Of a DNA stretch of 64,000 bases, positions 55,777-64,000 are shown piece by piece. The notes under the pieces are model-generated. The model ran no database searches, was not told the DNA's origin, and was given only the letters and a program-made list of their open reading frames with translations. The position numbers were made by a program, and so were the translations under genes. The stretch is from an uncultured Halomonas sp. (GTDB taxonomy: Bacteria; Pseudomonadota; Gammaproteobacteria; Pseudomonadales; Halomonadaceae). The DNA lies in NCBI RefSeq assembly GCF_947490095.1, contig NZ_CANLFS010000019.1, forward strand, positions 1 through 64,000. Reading direction: 5' to 3'. How positions within the stretch are numbered: the stretch's first letter is position 1; every line of letters begins with the position of its first letter.

Positions 55777-56907
55777 TCAGCCGTCGTCATGGTCGGCGGA
55801 CATACCCGCCGAGGAATCGAGTGTCACGGCCTCGCGCGCCAGCGGCGCCGATGCCAGAGGGAAAGAATCATCGTTACCGAAAGTCTCGGGGTACCGAGAA
55901 GAACACGCATCGGATTCGGGATGCTGAAAAGCACACGCATCGGCGTCGGGATGCTGAAAAGCACGCGCATCGGCGTCGGGATGCCGAAAAAAATAATCGC
56001 GGGCGCGCTGCTGATCGAGGCCGATCTGGCGCTTGAGGGCCGCGAAGTCATCGAACTTCACCTCGCCGCGCAGCTTGACGCAGGGCACAACCACCAGGCG
56101 TGCGCCGTAGAGGTCGCCGTCGAAGTCGAACAGATGCACCTCGAGCACCGGTCGCACGCTGCCGACGGTGGGTCGCCAGCCGATATTGGCCACCCCCGGC
56201 AGGCGGCGGCCATCGGGCAGCTCGGTTACCACCGCGTAGACGCCATGCAACGCCAGGGCACGCACCGGCTGAGGCAGGTTGGCGGTAGGCACACCGATGG
56301 TGCGACCCAGCTTCTGGTCGGCCACCACGCGACCGCCCAGTCGATAGGACCGACCCAGCAGGCGGGCGGCCGCCGCGAAGTTGCCGCTGGCCAGCAGGGT
56401 GCGAATACGGCTGCTGGAGACCCGCTCATCGTCGATGGTAAAGGTCCGGGTATGCTCCACCTCGAAACCGCTGGCCTGGCCCACCGTGGTAAGCAGATGG
56501 AAATCGCCGCGGCGGTCACAGCCGAAGCGGAAGTCATCGCCCACGACCAGGTGACGCACCCCCAGCCCCTGGATCAGCACTCGCCGAATGAAGGCCTCGG
56601 CGGTCAGGCTGCGCAGGGCCTCGTTGAACGGCAGGCAGAGCACGCGCTCCACACCGGCCTCATCCAGCAGCCGCACCTTGTCGCGCAGGCGGGTGAGCCG
56701 CGGCGGCGCCTGGTCGTCGGCGAAGAACTCGCGGGGCTGGGGCTCGAACACGACCACCGCCACCGGCAGGCCGAGGCGACGGGCCTGCTCGCGACACTGC
56801 TCGAGAATCGCCTGATGGCCACGGTGGACGCCATCGAAGTTGCCGATGGTGGCCACACAGCCACGGTGCTCGTCGCGCAGGTTGTGCAGTCCTCGAATCA
56901 CTTGCAT
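55777..56907 (-). CDS. ribF: bifunctional riboflavin kinase/FAD synthetase with C-terminal repeat tail
   Basis: Makes FMN and then FAD. The N-terminal FMN adenylyltransferase domain has [15 protein letters not shown] and the [12 protein letters not shown] motif; the riboflavin kinase domain has GVPTANL and [10 protein letters not shown]. The family normally ends near residue 310, at about the [12 protein letters not shown] segment. Here about 65 extra residues follow, including a 10-residue tandem repeat ([30 protein letters not shown]) and an acidic Ser-rich end. The tail is not conserved in the family and has no known role. Confidence 0.95.
   Translation of the reverse strand: MQVIRGLHNLRDEHRGCVATIGNFDGVHRGHQAILEQCREQARRLGLPVAVVVFEPQPREFFADDQAPPRLTRLRDKVRLLDEAGVERVLCLPFNEALRSLTAEAFIRRVLIQGLGVRHLVVGDDFRFGCDRRGDFHLLTTVGQASGFEVEHTRTFTIDDERVSSSRIRTLLASGNFAAAARLLGRSYRLGGRVVADQKLGRTIGVPTANLPQPVRALALHGVYAVVTELPDGRRLPGVANIGWRPTVGSVRPVLEVHLFDFDGDLYGARLVVVPCVKLRGEVKFDDFAALKRQIGLDQQRARDYFFRHPDADARAFQHPDADACAFQHPESDACSSRYPETFGNDDSFPLASAPLAREAVTLDSSAGMSADHDDG
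55891..55980. repeat. 30-bp tandem repeat, three copies, in frame within ribF
   Basis: Units at 55921-55950 and 55951-55980 differ by one base; a degenerate third copy lies at 55891-55920 and a fragment of a fourth follows 55980. The unit encodes ten residues, so number changes keep ribF in frame. The unit length equals that of the radD repeat, although the sequence differs. Confidence 0.95.
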
Positions 56908-57023
56908 GGCGTGGTAGAGCCCCGCTCGGCGTCGAATGGTGATCAAAGCATCGATTATACCGGACAGCCGGCCCCTTGACAGCCGGGGCCAGTCTGGCGA
57001 TACGCGACGCCAACGAGAGGCCG

Positions 57024-58625
57024 TCAGCCCCTCATTCTAAAGTGCCGCAGGCGCACCCCGGTAACGGCCAGCCAGGCGAAGTAGAGCGCCGCGCCCCCCA
57101 CCACCAGCGCCGTCAGCCAGACGACGCGCTGCCCGACGCCCCACCCGAGCCACGCCTGCCAATCGGGGGAAAGCCACCAGAGCCCTAGTCCCATCACCCC
57201 ACAGCCGCCCAGCAGCTGCACGGCGTAGCGGCCCCAGCCGGGCTGGAACACCAGCACGCCCTGCTTCCTGAGCAGCCAGCCCAGCATGCCGGCATTCATG
57301 AACGCCGAGAGCGCCGTAGCCAGCGCCAGGCCGGCATGTGCCAGGGGCCAGATCAGGATCAGGTTGAAGACCATGTTGGCGACCATGGCAATGATGCCGA
57401 CCTTCACCGGCGTCTTGGTGTCCTGGCGGGCGAAGAAGCCCGGCGCCAGCACCTTGATCAGCATGAAGGCCACCAACCCCAGGGAATAGGCCCGCAGACT
57501 CATCGCCGCCATGGCGATATCACGCTCGGTCATGGCGCCATAGTGAAACAGCGAGATCAACAGCGGCTCGGCGAGCAGGGCCAGGGCCAGGGCCGCCGGC
57601 AATCCCAGCAGCAGCACGGCGCGGATCGCCCAGTCGAGCATGGCGCTGAAGTGCTCGCCGGATTGCTCGGCATGGCGACGCGACAGCGCCGGCAGGATCA
57701 CGGTGCCGATGGCGATGCCGAACACCCCCAGGGGTAGCTCCACCAGGCGGTCGGAATAATACAGCCAGGAGACGCTACCCGCCGCCAGCAGGGAGGCGAG
57801 AATGGTATCCAGCAACAGGTTGATCTGGGATACCGAGACCCCGAACAGCGCCGGCACCATCAGCGTCATGATCCGCTTGACGCCGGGGTGCTGGAAGCTG
57901 GGCCAGGGCCGCGGCGCCAGCCCCAGTCGCATCAGGAAGGGCGCCTGGAAGGCGAGCTGGGCCACCCCGGCGATCAACACGCCCCAGGCCAGCGCCATGG
58001 CCGGCTCGCTCATCAAGGGGGTCAGCAGCAGCGCCGCCCCGATCAACGAGAGATTGAGCAGCACCGGGGTAAAGGCCGGCACAGCAAAGCGGTTCCAGGT
58101 ATTGAGCACGCTGCCGGCAAACGCCGTCAGCGAGATCAGCAGCAGGTAGGGGAAGGTCAGCCGCAGCATATCGGCGGTCAGCGCCAGCTTGGCCGGGTCA
58201 CGGCCGAACCCGGGGGCGAACACCCACACCAGCCAGGGGGCGGCAAACATGGCCACCGCGGTCAGCAGGAACAGCACCGCCGCCAGGCTGCCGGATACGG
58301 CATCGAGCAGCTCGCGTACCTCGCGCCGACTGCCCCGGGTGGCGTACTCCGAGAGTACCGGCACGAAGGCCTGATTGAAGGCGCCCTCGGCGAACAGCCG
58401 GCGCATGAAGTTGGGGATCTTGAAGGCGACGAAGAAGGCATCGGCGCCCGCCCCGGCCCCCAACAGCGCGGCGATGGTCACGTCGCGCGCCAGGCCCATC
58501 ACCCGCGAGAGCATGGTCATCATGCTGACCACGAGGCCGGAGCGCATCAGTCCACCGCCCTTGGGGGCCACCACCCTGTCGTTTTCGTCCACCGCTGCCG
58601 GTGACGCCTGTTCGCGATCCGTCAC
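57024..58625 (-). CDS. murJ: lipid II flippase
   Basis: MOP-superfamily transporter that flips lipid II across the inner membrane for peptidoglycan synthesis. About 14 hydrophobic helices are evident, and the MurJ signature segments SRVMGLARDVTIAALLG, DAFFVAFKIPNFMRRLFAEG and FNQAFVPVLSEY are intact, with RxxG-type TMs later (LGVFGIAIGTVILPALSR). The GTG at 58625 has GAGGATC upstream and gives 533 aa; the first ATG (58547) would drop 26 charged residues. It follows rpsT and precedes ribF. Confidence 0.95.
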   Translation of the reverse strand: MTDREQASPAAVDENDRVVAPKGGGLMRSGLVVSMMTMLSRVMGLARDVTIAALLGAGAGADAFFVAFKIPNFMRRLFAEGAFNQAFVPVLSEYATRGSRREVRELLDAVSGSLAAVLFLLTAVAMFAAPWLVWVFAPGFGRDPAKLALTADMLRLTFPYLLLISLTAFAGSVLNTWNRFAVPAFTPVLLNLSLIGAALLLTPLMSEPAMALAWGVLIAGVAQLAFQAPFLMRLGLAPRPWPSFQHPGVKRIMTLMVPALFGVSVSQINLLLDTILASLLAAGSVSWLYYSDRLVELPLGVFGIAIGTVILPALSRRHAEQSGEHFSAMLDWAIRAVLLLGLPAALALALLAEPLLISLFHYGAMTERDIAMAAMSLRAYSLGLVAFMLIKVLAPGFFARQDTKTPVKVGIIAMVANMVFNLILIWPLAHAGLALATALSAFMNAGMLGWLLRKQGVLVFQPGWGRYAVQLLGGCGVMGLGLWWLSPDWQAWLGWGVGQRVVWLTALVVGGAALYFAWLAVTGVRLRHFRMRG

Positions 58626-58657
58626 GTCTGATCCTCGGCTCTGTAAATGGCAGCCAC

Positions 58658-58684
58658 AAAAAAACCGGCCGCAGCCGGTTTTTT
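58658..58684 (-). terminator. rpsT intrinsic terminator
   Basis: AACCGGC / GCCGGTT stem (58663-58669 with 58674-58680, loop CGCA) embedded in A and T runs: on the minus strand it ends in seven T residues. It separates rpsT from murJ. Confidence 0.85.
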
Positions 58685-58730
58685 CACGAGACACCGGCCC
58701 ACGGCCGGCTCTCGATGGCATCTGACCGGC

Positions 58731-58997
58731 TTAGGCAGCCAGGGCCTTGACGCGCTTGTTCAGGCGGCTCTTCATGCGGGCGGCCCGCTTCTTGGAGAGC
58801 ACATCCTTGTCGGCGATACGGTCGATGACCGGCTGCGCCTGCTGGAAGGCGGCCATGGCCTCGGCGTGGTCACCGCCATTGATGGCCTTGATGACGCGCT
58901 TGATATAGGTACGGACCATGCTGCGCTGGCTGGCCTTCAGGACACGACGACCTTCGGCCTGACGGGCGCGCTTGCGAGCTTGCTTGCTGTTTGCCAC
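58731..58997 (-). CDS. rpsT: 30S ribosomal protein S20
   Basis: An 88-aa basic ribosomal protein (N-terminus ANSKQARKRARQAEGRRVLK) that binds 16S rRNA helix 44 and the 5' domain. Length matches the family. Usually monocistronic and placed beside murJ, as here; a strong terminator follows. AGGAGACAG precedes the ATG. Confidence 0.98.
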   Translation of the reverse strand: MANSKQARKRARQAEGRRVLKASQRSMVRTYIKRVIKAINGGDHAEAMAAFQQAQPVIDRIADKDVLSKKRAARMKSRLNKRVKALAA

Positions 58998-59213
58998 TTG
59001 CTGTCTCCTTGGAGATTCTTCGCCGCCCGTGTAATGACGGCTGAAATAACGTATTGATCCGGCAGCAAAGAATACACCTTACCGCCGGTTTGGCCATCTG
59101 GCCGATCGCCGCTGATGCCGCGATCGTTCACGGGCCGTGTCTGAGAGGATGGCGCATCCTACCACAGCCAGGATGGGGCTTGCCATAGGACCTCGATAAC
59201 TCCATCACCCGAT

Positions 59214-60353
59214 CTACAGCACCACCAGGTTGTCGCGGTTGATCAGCTCCGGCGCCTCCATGAAGCCGAGGATCGCCTCGATTCGATGACTAGGCTGGCC
59301 GATGATGCGCCGCGCATCCTCGACGCCATAGTTGACCAGCCCCTTGGCCACCCGGTCGCCCTGTTCGTCGACACAGAGCACCATGTCGCCGCGCCGAAAC
59401 TGCCCGGCCGCCGCCTTGATTCCCACCGGCAGCAGGCTGGAGCCCCTCTCCCGCAGCACCTTGACGGCGCCCGCGTCCAGGGTCAGGGTGCCACGCACCT
59501 GCAGCTGCCCGGCCAGCCAGCGCTTGCGTGCCGCCATGGGCGCCTGGTCGGGGTGCAGCAGGGTCCCCAGGCGATCGCCATCGATCAGCCGAACCAGCAC
59601 ATCGGCCTGGCGGCCGCCGGCGATGGCGGTCACGGCCCCCGAACGCGCCGCCAGCCGCGCGGCACGGATCTTGGTCGCCATGCCGCCGCGACCCAGGGCC
59701 CCACTTCCCCCGGCCACGGCCGCCAGTGCCGGGTCATCGGCGCGCCCCTCGGCGATCAACCGGGCCTCGGGATTGGAGCGCGGGTCGGCGTCGAACAGGC
59801 CCTCCTGGTCGGTCAGGATCACCAGGGCATCGGCCTGCAACAGGTTGGCCACCAGGGCCCCCAGGGTGTCGTTGTCGCCGAAGCGGATCTCGTCGGTCAC
59901 CACGGTGTCGTTTTCATTGATCACCGGCACCACCCGCAGGTCGACCAGGGTGCGCAGCGCCGAACGGGCGTTGAGATAGCGCTTGCGATTGGAGAGGTCG
60001 TCGTGGGTCAGCAGCACCTGGGCGGTGAGCATGTCGTGGCGCGCGAAGTGGCCCTCGTAGCACTCGGTGAGGCCGTTCTGCCCCACCGCCGCCGCGGCCT
60101 GCAACTCATGCACCGACGAGGGACGCGCCTGCCAGCCGAGACGCACCATGCCCGCGGCCACCGCGCCGGAGGACACCACCACCACCTCGATGCCGCGCCG
60201 ATGCAGCACGGCGATCTGGTCGACCCAGCCGCCGATCGCCGTTTCATCGAGATCGCGGCCATCGTTGGTCAACAGGGCGCTGCCAATCTTCACTACTACC
60301 CGACGGGCACCCGTCAGTGCCTCGCGACCCATCACCTGCTCGTCACTGTCCAT
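59214..60353 (-). CDS. proB: glutamate 5-kinase
   Basis: First step of proline synthesis: phosphorylates glutamate with ATP, feedback inhibited by proline; relevant to osmotic stress in halophiles. The 379 aa combine an amino acid kinase domain ([39 protein letters not shown]) and a C-terminal PUA domain ([23 protein letters not shown] region). It follows obgE on the same strand, separated by an 87-bp gap carrying a GGGGTC inverted repeat. An ATG seven codons in is an alternative start. Confidence 0.96.
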   Translation of the reverse strand: MDSDEQVMGREALTGARRVVVKIGSALLTNDGRDLDETAIGGWVDQIAVLHRRGIEVVVVSSGAVAAGMVRLGWQARPSSVHELQAAAAVGQNGLTECYEGHFARHDMLTAQVLLTHDDLSNRKRYLNARSALRTLVDLRVVPVINENDTVVTDEIRFGDNDTLGALVANLLQADALVILTDQEGLFDADPRSNPEARLIAEGRADDPALAAVAGGSGALGRGGMATKIRAARLAARSGAVTAIAGGRQADVLVRLIDGDRLGTLLHPDQAPMAARKRWLAGQLQVRGTLTLDAGAVKVLRERGSSLLPVGIKAAAGQFRRGDMVLCVDEQGDRVAKGLVNYGVEDARRIIGQPSHRIEAILGFMEAPELINRDNLVVL

Positions 60354-60374
60354 TCGCTCTCAACCCTGGCTTCC

Positions 60375-60413
60375 ATGGGGTCAGACCCCCAACCAAATGG
60401 GGTCTGACCCCAT
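60375..60413. repeat. REP/BIME-like inverted pair built on GGGGTCAGACCCC
   Basis: ATGGGGTCAGACCCC (60375-60389) and its exact complement (60399-60413) are separated by 9 bp, and each arm is itself nearly palindromic. Elements with this core are widespread intergenic repeats in proteobacteria, in some genomes mobilised by REP-associated tyrosine transposases. It lies between obgE and proB. No transposase is in the window. Confidence 0.85.
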
Positions 60414-60440
60414 CGACTCCCGGCACCGACAAGAGCCCTC

Positions 60441-61628
<1,188 letters not shown>

Positions 61629-61666
61629 CTATCACTCTCCAGGCGGCTTGTGCCGCCATGATACAA

Positions 61667-61692
61667 GAAGGCCCCGCCATGGCGGGGCCTTC
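61667..61692. terminator. hairpin between rpmA and obgE
   Basis: A 26-bp perfect palindrome (GAAGGCCCCGCC on each side, centred on CATG) lies between rpmA and obgE. The T-tract is short on both sides, so it probably attenuates rather than stops transcription into obgE. Confidence 0.7.
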
Positions 61693-61713
61693 TCACGGCA
61701 AGAATCAGGCGTC

Positions 61714-61971
61714 TCAGGCAGAGACGACGCTGACGAACTTGCGGTTCTTCGGACCCTTGGTCTCGAACTTGATCACGCCTTCGTCCAGGGCGAACAGGGT
61801 GTGATCCTTGCCGATGCCAACGCCGGTGCCGGCATGGAACTTGGTGCCACGCTGGCGAACGATGATGTTGCCGGCGCTCACGGCCTGGCCACCAAAGAGC
61901 TTGACGCCAAGGCGCTTGGATTCGGAATCGCGACCGTTACGGGTAGAACCCGCTGCCTTCTTATGTGCCAT
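61714..61971 (-). CDS. rpmA: 50S ribosomal protein L27
   Basis: An 85-aa ribosomal protein near the peptidyl transferase centre. The N-terminus [23 protein letters not shown] is the L27 signature, with [17 protein letters not shown] following. It has the standard length and a strong GGAGG upstream. It follows rplU by 33 bp. Confidence 0.98.
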   Translation of the reverse strand: MAHKKAAGSTRNGRDSESKRLGVKLFGGQAVSAGNIIVRQRGTKFHAGTGVGIGKDHTLFALDEGVIKFETKGPKNRKFVSVVSA

Positions 61972-62004
61972 GGAATAAACCTCCGTTCAGGGGGATTGGA
62001 CCGC

Positions 62005-62316
62005 TTACGCGGAGATCCCGGTGATCTTGACTTCAGTGAACCACTGGCGGTGGCCCTGACGCTTCATGCTGTGCTTACGGCGGCGGAACTTGATGATGTT
62101 CACCTTGTCGCCACGGCCGTGGGCAACGATCTCGGCAGAGACCTTGGCACCGTCGACCAGGGGAGCACCGACCTTGACCTCGTCATCGCTGCCAACCAGC
62201 AGCACTTCGTCGAAGTCGATGGACTCGCCGGTCGGGACTTCGATCTTCTCGAGCTTCAGGGTCTGGCCTTCCTGAACGCGGTACTGCTTGCCACCGCTCT
62301 TGATAACTGCGTACAT
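62005..62316 (-). CDS. rplU: 50S ribosomal protein L21
   Basis: A 103-aa ribosomal protein ([25 protein letters not shown]-terminal [13 protein letters not shown]) of normal length. It is the first gene of the rplU-rpmA-obgE operon, with a consensus promoter about 105 bp upstream and an AGAGAAAAG ribosome binding site. Confidence 0.98.
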   Translation of the reverse strand: MYAVIKSGGKQYRVQEGQTLKLEKIEVPTGESIDFDEVLLVGSDDEVKVGAPLVDGAKVSAEIVAHGRGDKVNIIKFRRRKHSMKRQGHRQWFTEVKITGISA

Positions 62317-62420
62317 GCTTTTCTCTCCAGGACTCATCGGGTTGGGCTCTTCGTCGGCCTGCTTCGAGTGGCGCCCCTTTCGGCAACCATCTGACAGGGA
62401 GCGAGATGAGTGGGTCGCGC

Positions 62421-62449
62421 ATTATAGCGATAGGCGACACACGGCACAA
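62421..62449 (-). promoter_or_regulatory. rplU operon promoter
   Basis: Reading toward rplU: -35 TTGTGC (62444-62449), 17-bp spacer, perfect -10 TATAAT (62421-62426), and a GC-rich discriminator GCGCG, as expected for ribosomal protein genes. Confidence 0.75.
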
Positions 62450-62563
62450 CCCGATCATTCAGCGCCTTGACGCCCCCGAGGGGGCCTCATAGCATGGCCG
62501 ACATTCCCAGGCCAGCAGGGGGCCGCTTAGCCCCGGCCCCAACCGACTGTTGATACTGCCTCC

Positions 62564-63556
62564 ATGCCCAGCCCCGCTTCCGATACCGCCGCCCCCTCCC
62601 CGATCCACGCCGTCGTGGCCGAGGACTTCGCCGCGGTCAACCGCACCATAATGGCCCAGCTCGGCTCGCGGATCCCGCTGGTCGAGACCATTGGCCAACA
62701 CATCATCGTCAGCGGCGGCAAGCGTCTGCGTCCGCTGCTGGTACTCCTGGCGGCCCGCGCCCTGGGCTATCAGGGCGACCGGCACATCACCCTGGCCACC
62801 CTGATCGAGTTCATGCATACCTCCACGCTGCTACATGACGACGTGGTGGATGAATCACACCTGCGCCGCGGCAAGGCCACCGCCAACGACGCCTGGGGCA
62901 ACGCCCCCTCGGTGCTCGTCGGTGACTTCCTGTATTCGCGCTCCTTCCAGATGATGGTCGACGTCGGCTCCATGCGCATCATGGACGTACTGTCCTCCGC
63001 CACCTGCGTGATCGCCGAGGGCGAGGTACAGCAGCTCACCAACGTGGGCAACCCGGACATCGACGAGGCCGCCTATTTCGAGACCATCCAGGGCAAGACC
63101 GCCATGCTCTTCGAGGCGGCAAGCCACAGCGGCGCCATCCTCGCCGAGGCCACGCCGGAACAGGAAGCCGCTCTACAGCACTATGGCCGCTACCTGGGCC
63201 TGGCCTTCCAGCTGATCGATGACCTGCTCGACTACCAGGGCGATGCCGAGACCATGGGCAAGAACGTCGGCGACGACCTGGCCGAGGGCAAGCCCACCCT
63301 GCCGCTGATCCAGGCCATGGCAACAGGCACCCCGGAACAGGTCAAGGTGATCCGCAAGGCGATTCGTCAGGGCGGCCTGGACCATCTCCAGGAAGTCCTG
63401 GAGATCGTCAACGCCACCGGCGCCCTGGAATACACTCGCCGCCGCGCCACGGAGATGGTCGAGCTGGCCCTGGCCCAGCTCGAGGCACTCCCCCGGAGCC
63501 CCTATCGCGACAGCATGACCGAACTGGCCCACCTCGCGCTGGACCGCCAGGCATAA
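62564..63556 (+). CDS. ispB: octaprenyl/polyprenyl diphosphate synthase
   Basis: Elongates FPP with IPP to make the ubiquinone side chain. The 330 aa carry the two aspartate-rich motifs DDVVD (92-96) and DDLLD (219-223) with GGKRLRPLLVLLAARAL and a final RxxYRDS-like RSPYRDSMTELAHLALDR. It is divergent from rplU, the conserved arrangement. In this window the IPP supplier ispH is also present. A weak ribosome binding site precedes the ATG at 62564. Confidence 0.95.
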   Translation: MPSPASDTAAPSPIHAVVAEDFAAVNRTIMAQLGSRIPLVETIGQHIIVSGGKRLRPLLVLLAARALGYQGDRHITLATLIEFMHTSTLLHDDVVDESHLRRGKATANDAWGNAPSVLVGDFLYSRSFQMMVDVGSMRIMDVLSSATCVIAEGEVQQLTNVGNPDIDEAAYFETIQGKTAMLFEAASHSGAILAEATPEQEAALQHYGRYLGLAFQLIDDLLDYQGDAETMGKNVGDDLAEGKPTLPLIQAMATGTPEQVKVIRKAIRQGGLDHLQEVLEIVNATGALEYTRRRATEMVELALAQLEALPRSPYRDSMTELAHLALDRQA

Positions 63557-63572
63557 AGACGCCACGCCGGGG

Positions 63573-63600
63573 TTGCATTTTACCGGCGTTGACGTAAAAT
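63573..63600 (+). promoter_or_regulatory. tRNA-Pro promoter
   Basis: TTGCAT (63573-63578), a 16-bp spacer and TAAAAT (63595-63600), followed by the GC-rich discriminator ACGCTGCG. The mature tRNA begins 39 bp downstream. The layout matches the two promoters at the left edge of the window. Confidence 0.65.
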
Positions 63601-63638
63601 ACGCTGCGTCGCTCGGGGCCCTGCCTTGAACACGACAA

Positions 63639-63715
63639 CGGAGTATAGCTCAGCTTGGTAGAGCGCTGCCTTCGGGAGGCAGAGGTCGTAGGTTCGAATC
63701 CTGCTACTCCGACCA
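63639..63715 (+). tRNA. tRNA-Pro (anticodon CGG)
   Basis: A full 77-nt cloverleaf including encoded CCA. The acceptor stem CGGAGTA pairs with TACTCCG; the anticodon arm is CTGCC-TTCGGGA-GGCAG, giving anticodon CGG, which reads CCG; the T arm contains GGTTCGAATCC. It is transcribed with ispB orientation and has its own promoter and terminator. Confidence 0.98.
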
Positions 63716-63812
63716 CTAATTCAATGACTTAGATGATAAGTGATAACTTACGGTAGCAGCGGGCGCTGCAAAAAACCGTCCCCCACAAGTCCACTATCAT
63801 CAAGTCCCGAAG

Positions 63813-63839
63813 AACCGGCCCCTAGCGGCCGGTTTTTTT
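63813..63839 (+). terminator. intrinsic terminator after tRNA-Pro
   Basis: AACCGGCC / GGCCGGTT stem (63813-63820 with 63827-63834, loop CCTAGC) followed by seven T residues. It lies about 100 bp after the tRNA; the intervening sequence is AT-richer and shows no gene. Confidence 0.85.
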
Positions 63840-64000
63840 GTTCCTGCATGCTCCCGATCCGCAGCGCGAGTCACACTGGAAGCCATCTCCTCTGGCATAA
63901 GCTGTTGGACGCTCACGGGATGGTCTGACAACACTCAACCAACCCACTATGAACAATACGCTCCTCCACACCGATGGCACCAGAGGGTAGGCGGCACACA
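63840..64000. other. window end, nothing recognised
   Basis: After the tRNA terminator the last 160 bp show no convincing coding frame, repeat or promoter. A gene may begin just outside. Confidence 0.5.

Overview
The window reads as chromosomal DNA from a high-GC gammaproteobacterium, most likely a member of the Halomonadaceae (Halomonas-like). Gene order supports this: pssA next to rrn-type promoters, the rluD-pgeF-clpB/bamD block, purL/mltF/tadA, the rplU-rpmA-obgE-proB-rpsT-murJ-ribF-ileS-lspA-fkpB-ispH block, and a PP0621-family gene. Genus is inferred from gene style and order, not measured. All functions come from reading translated sequence; no database search was run.

Layout. 1-6.2 kb: two tandem strong promoters firing out of the left edge (probably an rRNA operon), pssA, and branched-chain amino acid genes ilvC, ilvY, ilvH and ilvI with a long untranslated leader. 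6.3-12 kb: clpB with a sigma-32 promoter, pgeF, rluD and, divergently, bamD. 12-16 kb: nadE, a PP0621-family protein and the helicase radD, which carries an in-frame repeat expansion. 16.2-22 kb: a TetR / membrane-fusion lipoprotein / RND pump operon, a 15-bp repeat array and a DUF2780-like lipoprotein. 22-29 kb: purL, mltF, tadA, tesB. 29-32.5 kb: a large CHASE-like/PAS/GGDEF/EAL protein ending in a zinc-binding CZB domain. 32.6-42.6 kb: META lipoprotein, a creatinase-like M24 protein lacking metal ligands, yeeN, a RIO kinase, dbpA, a HIT protein, an LD-carboxypeptidase, an RlpA-like protein, argO/argP and yghU. 42.8-45.6 kb: minor pilin genes fimT, pilX, pilW, pilV, pilE without pilY1.

45.7-63.7 kb: the conserved block ispH ... 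rplU with divergent ispB, then tRNA-Pro(CGG). Inside it, exactly between ispH and fkpB, sits a GABA-catabolism cassette (gabT, gabD and a MocR-type regulator), apparently inserted. Its intergenic region holds two TAGACCAAT direct repeats 21 bp apart around a TATAAT box. Its right edge holds a leader-like sequence ending in a ribosome binding site and ATG that run straight into the fkpB stop codon, with no gene behind them.

A second theme is short tandem repeats: at least five loci within 64 kb carry arrays of 7, 30, 15, 12/15 and 30 bp, two of them in frame inside conserved genes (radD, ribF). The best candidates for something new are the zinc-sensing c-di-GMP enzyme, the orphan leader beside fkpB, the GABA cassette operator, and the scattered repeat expansions.
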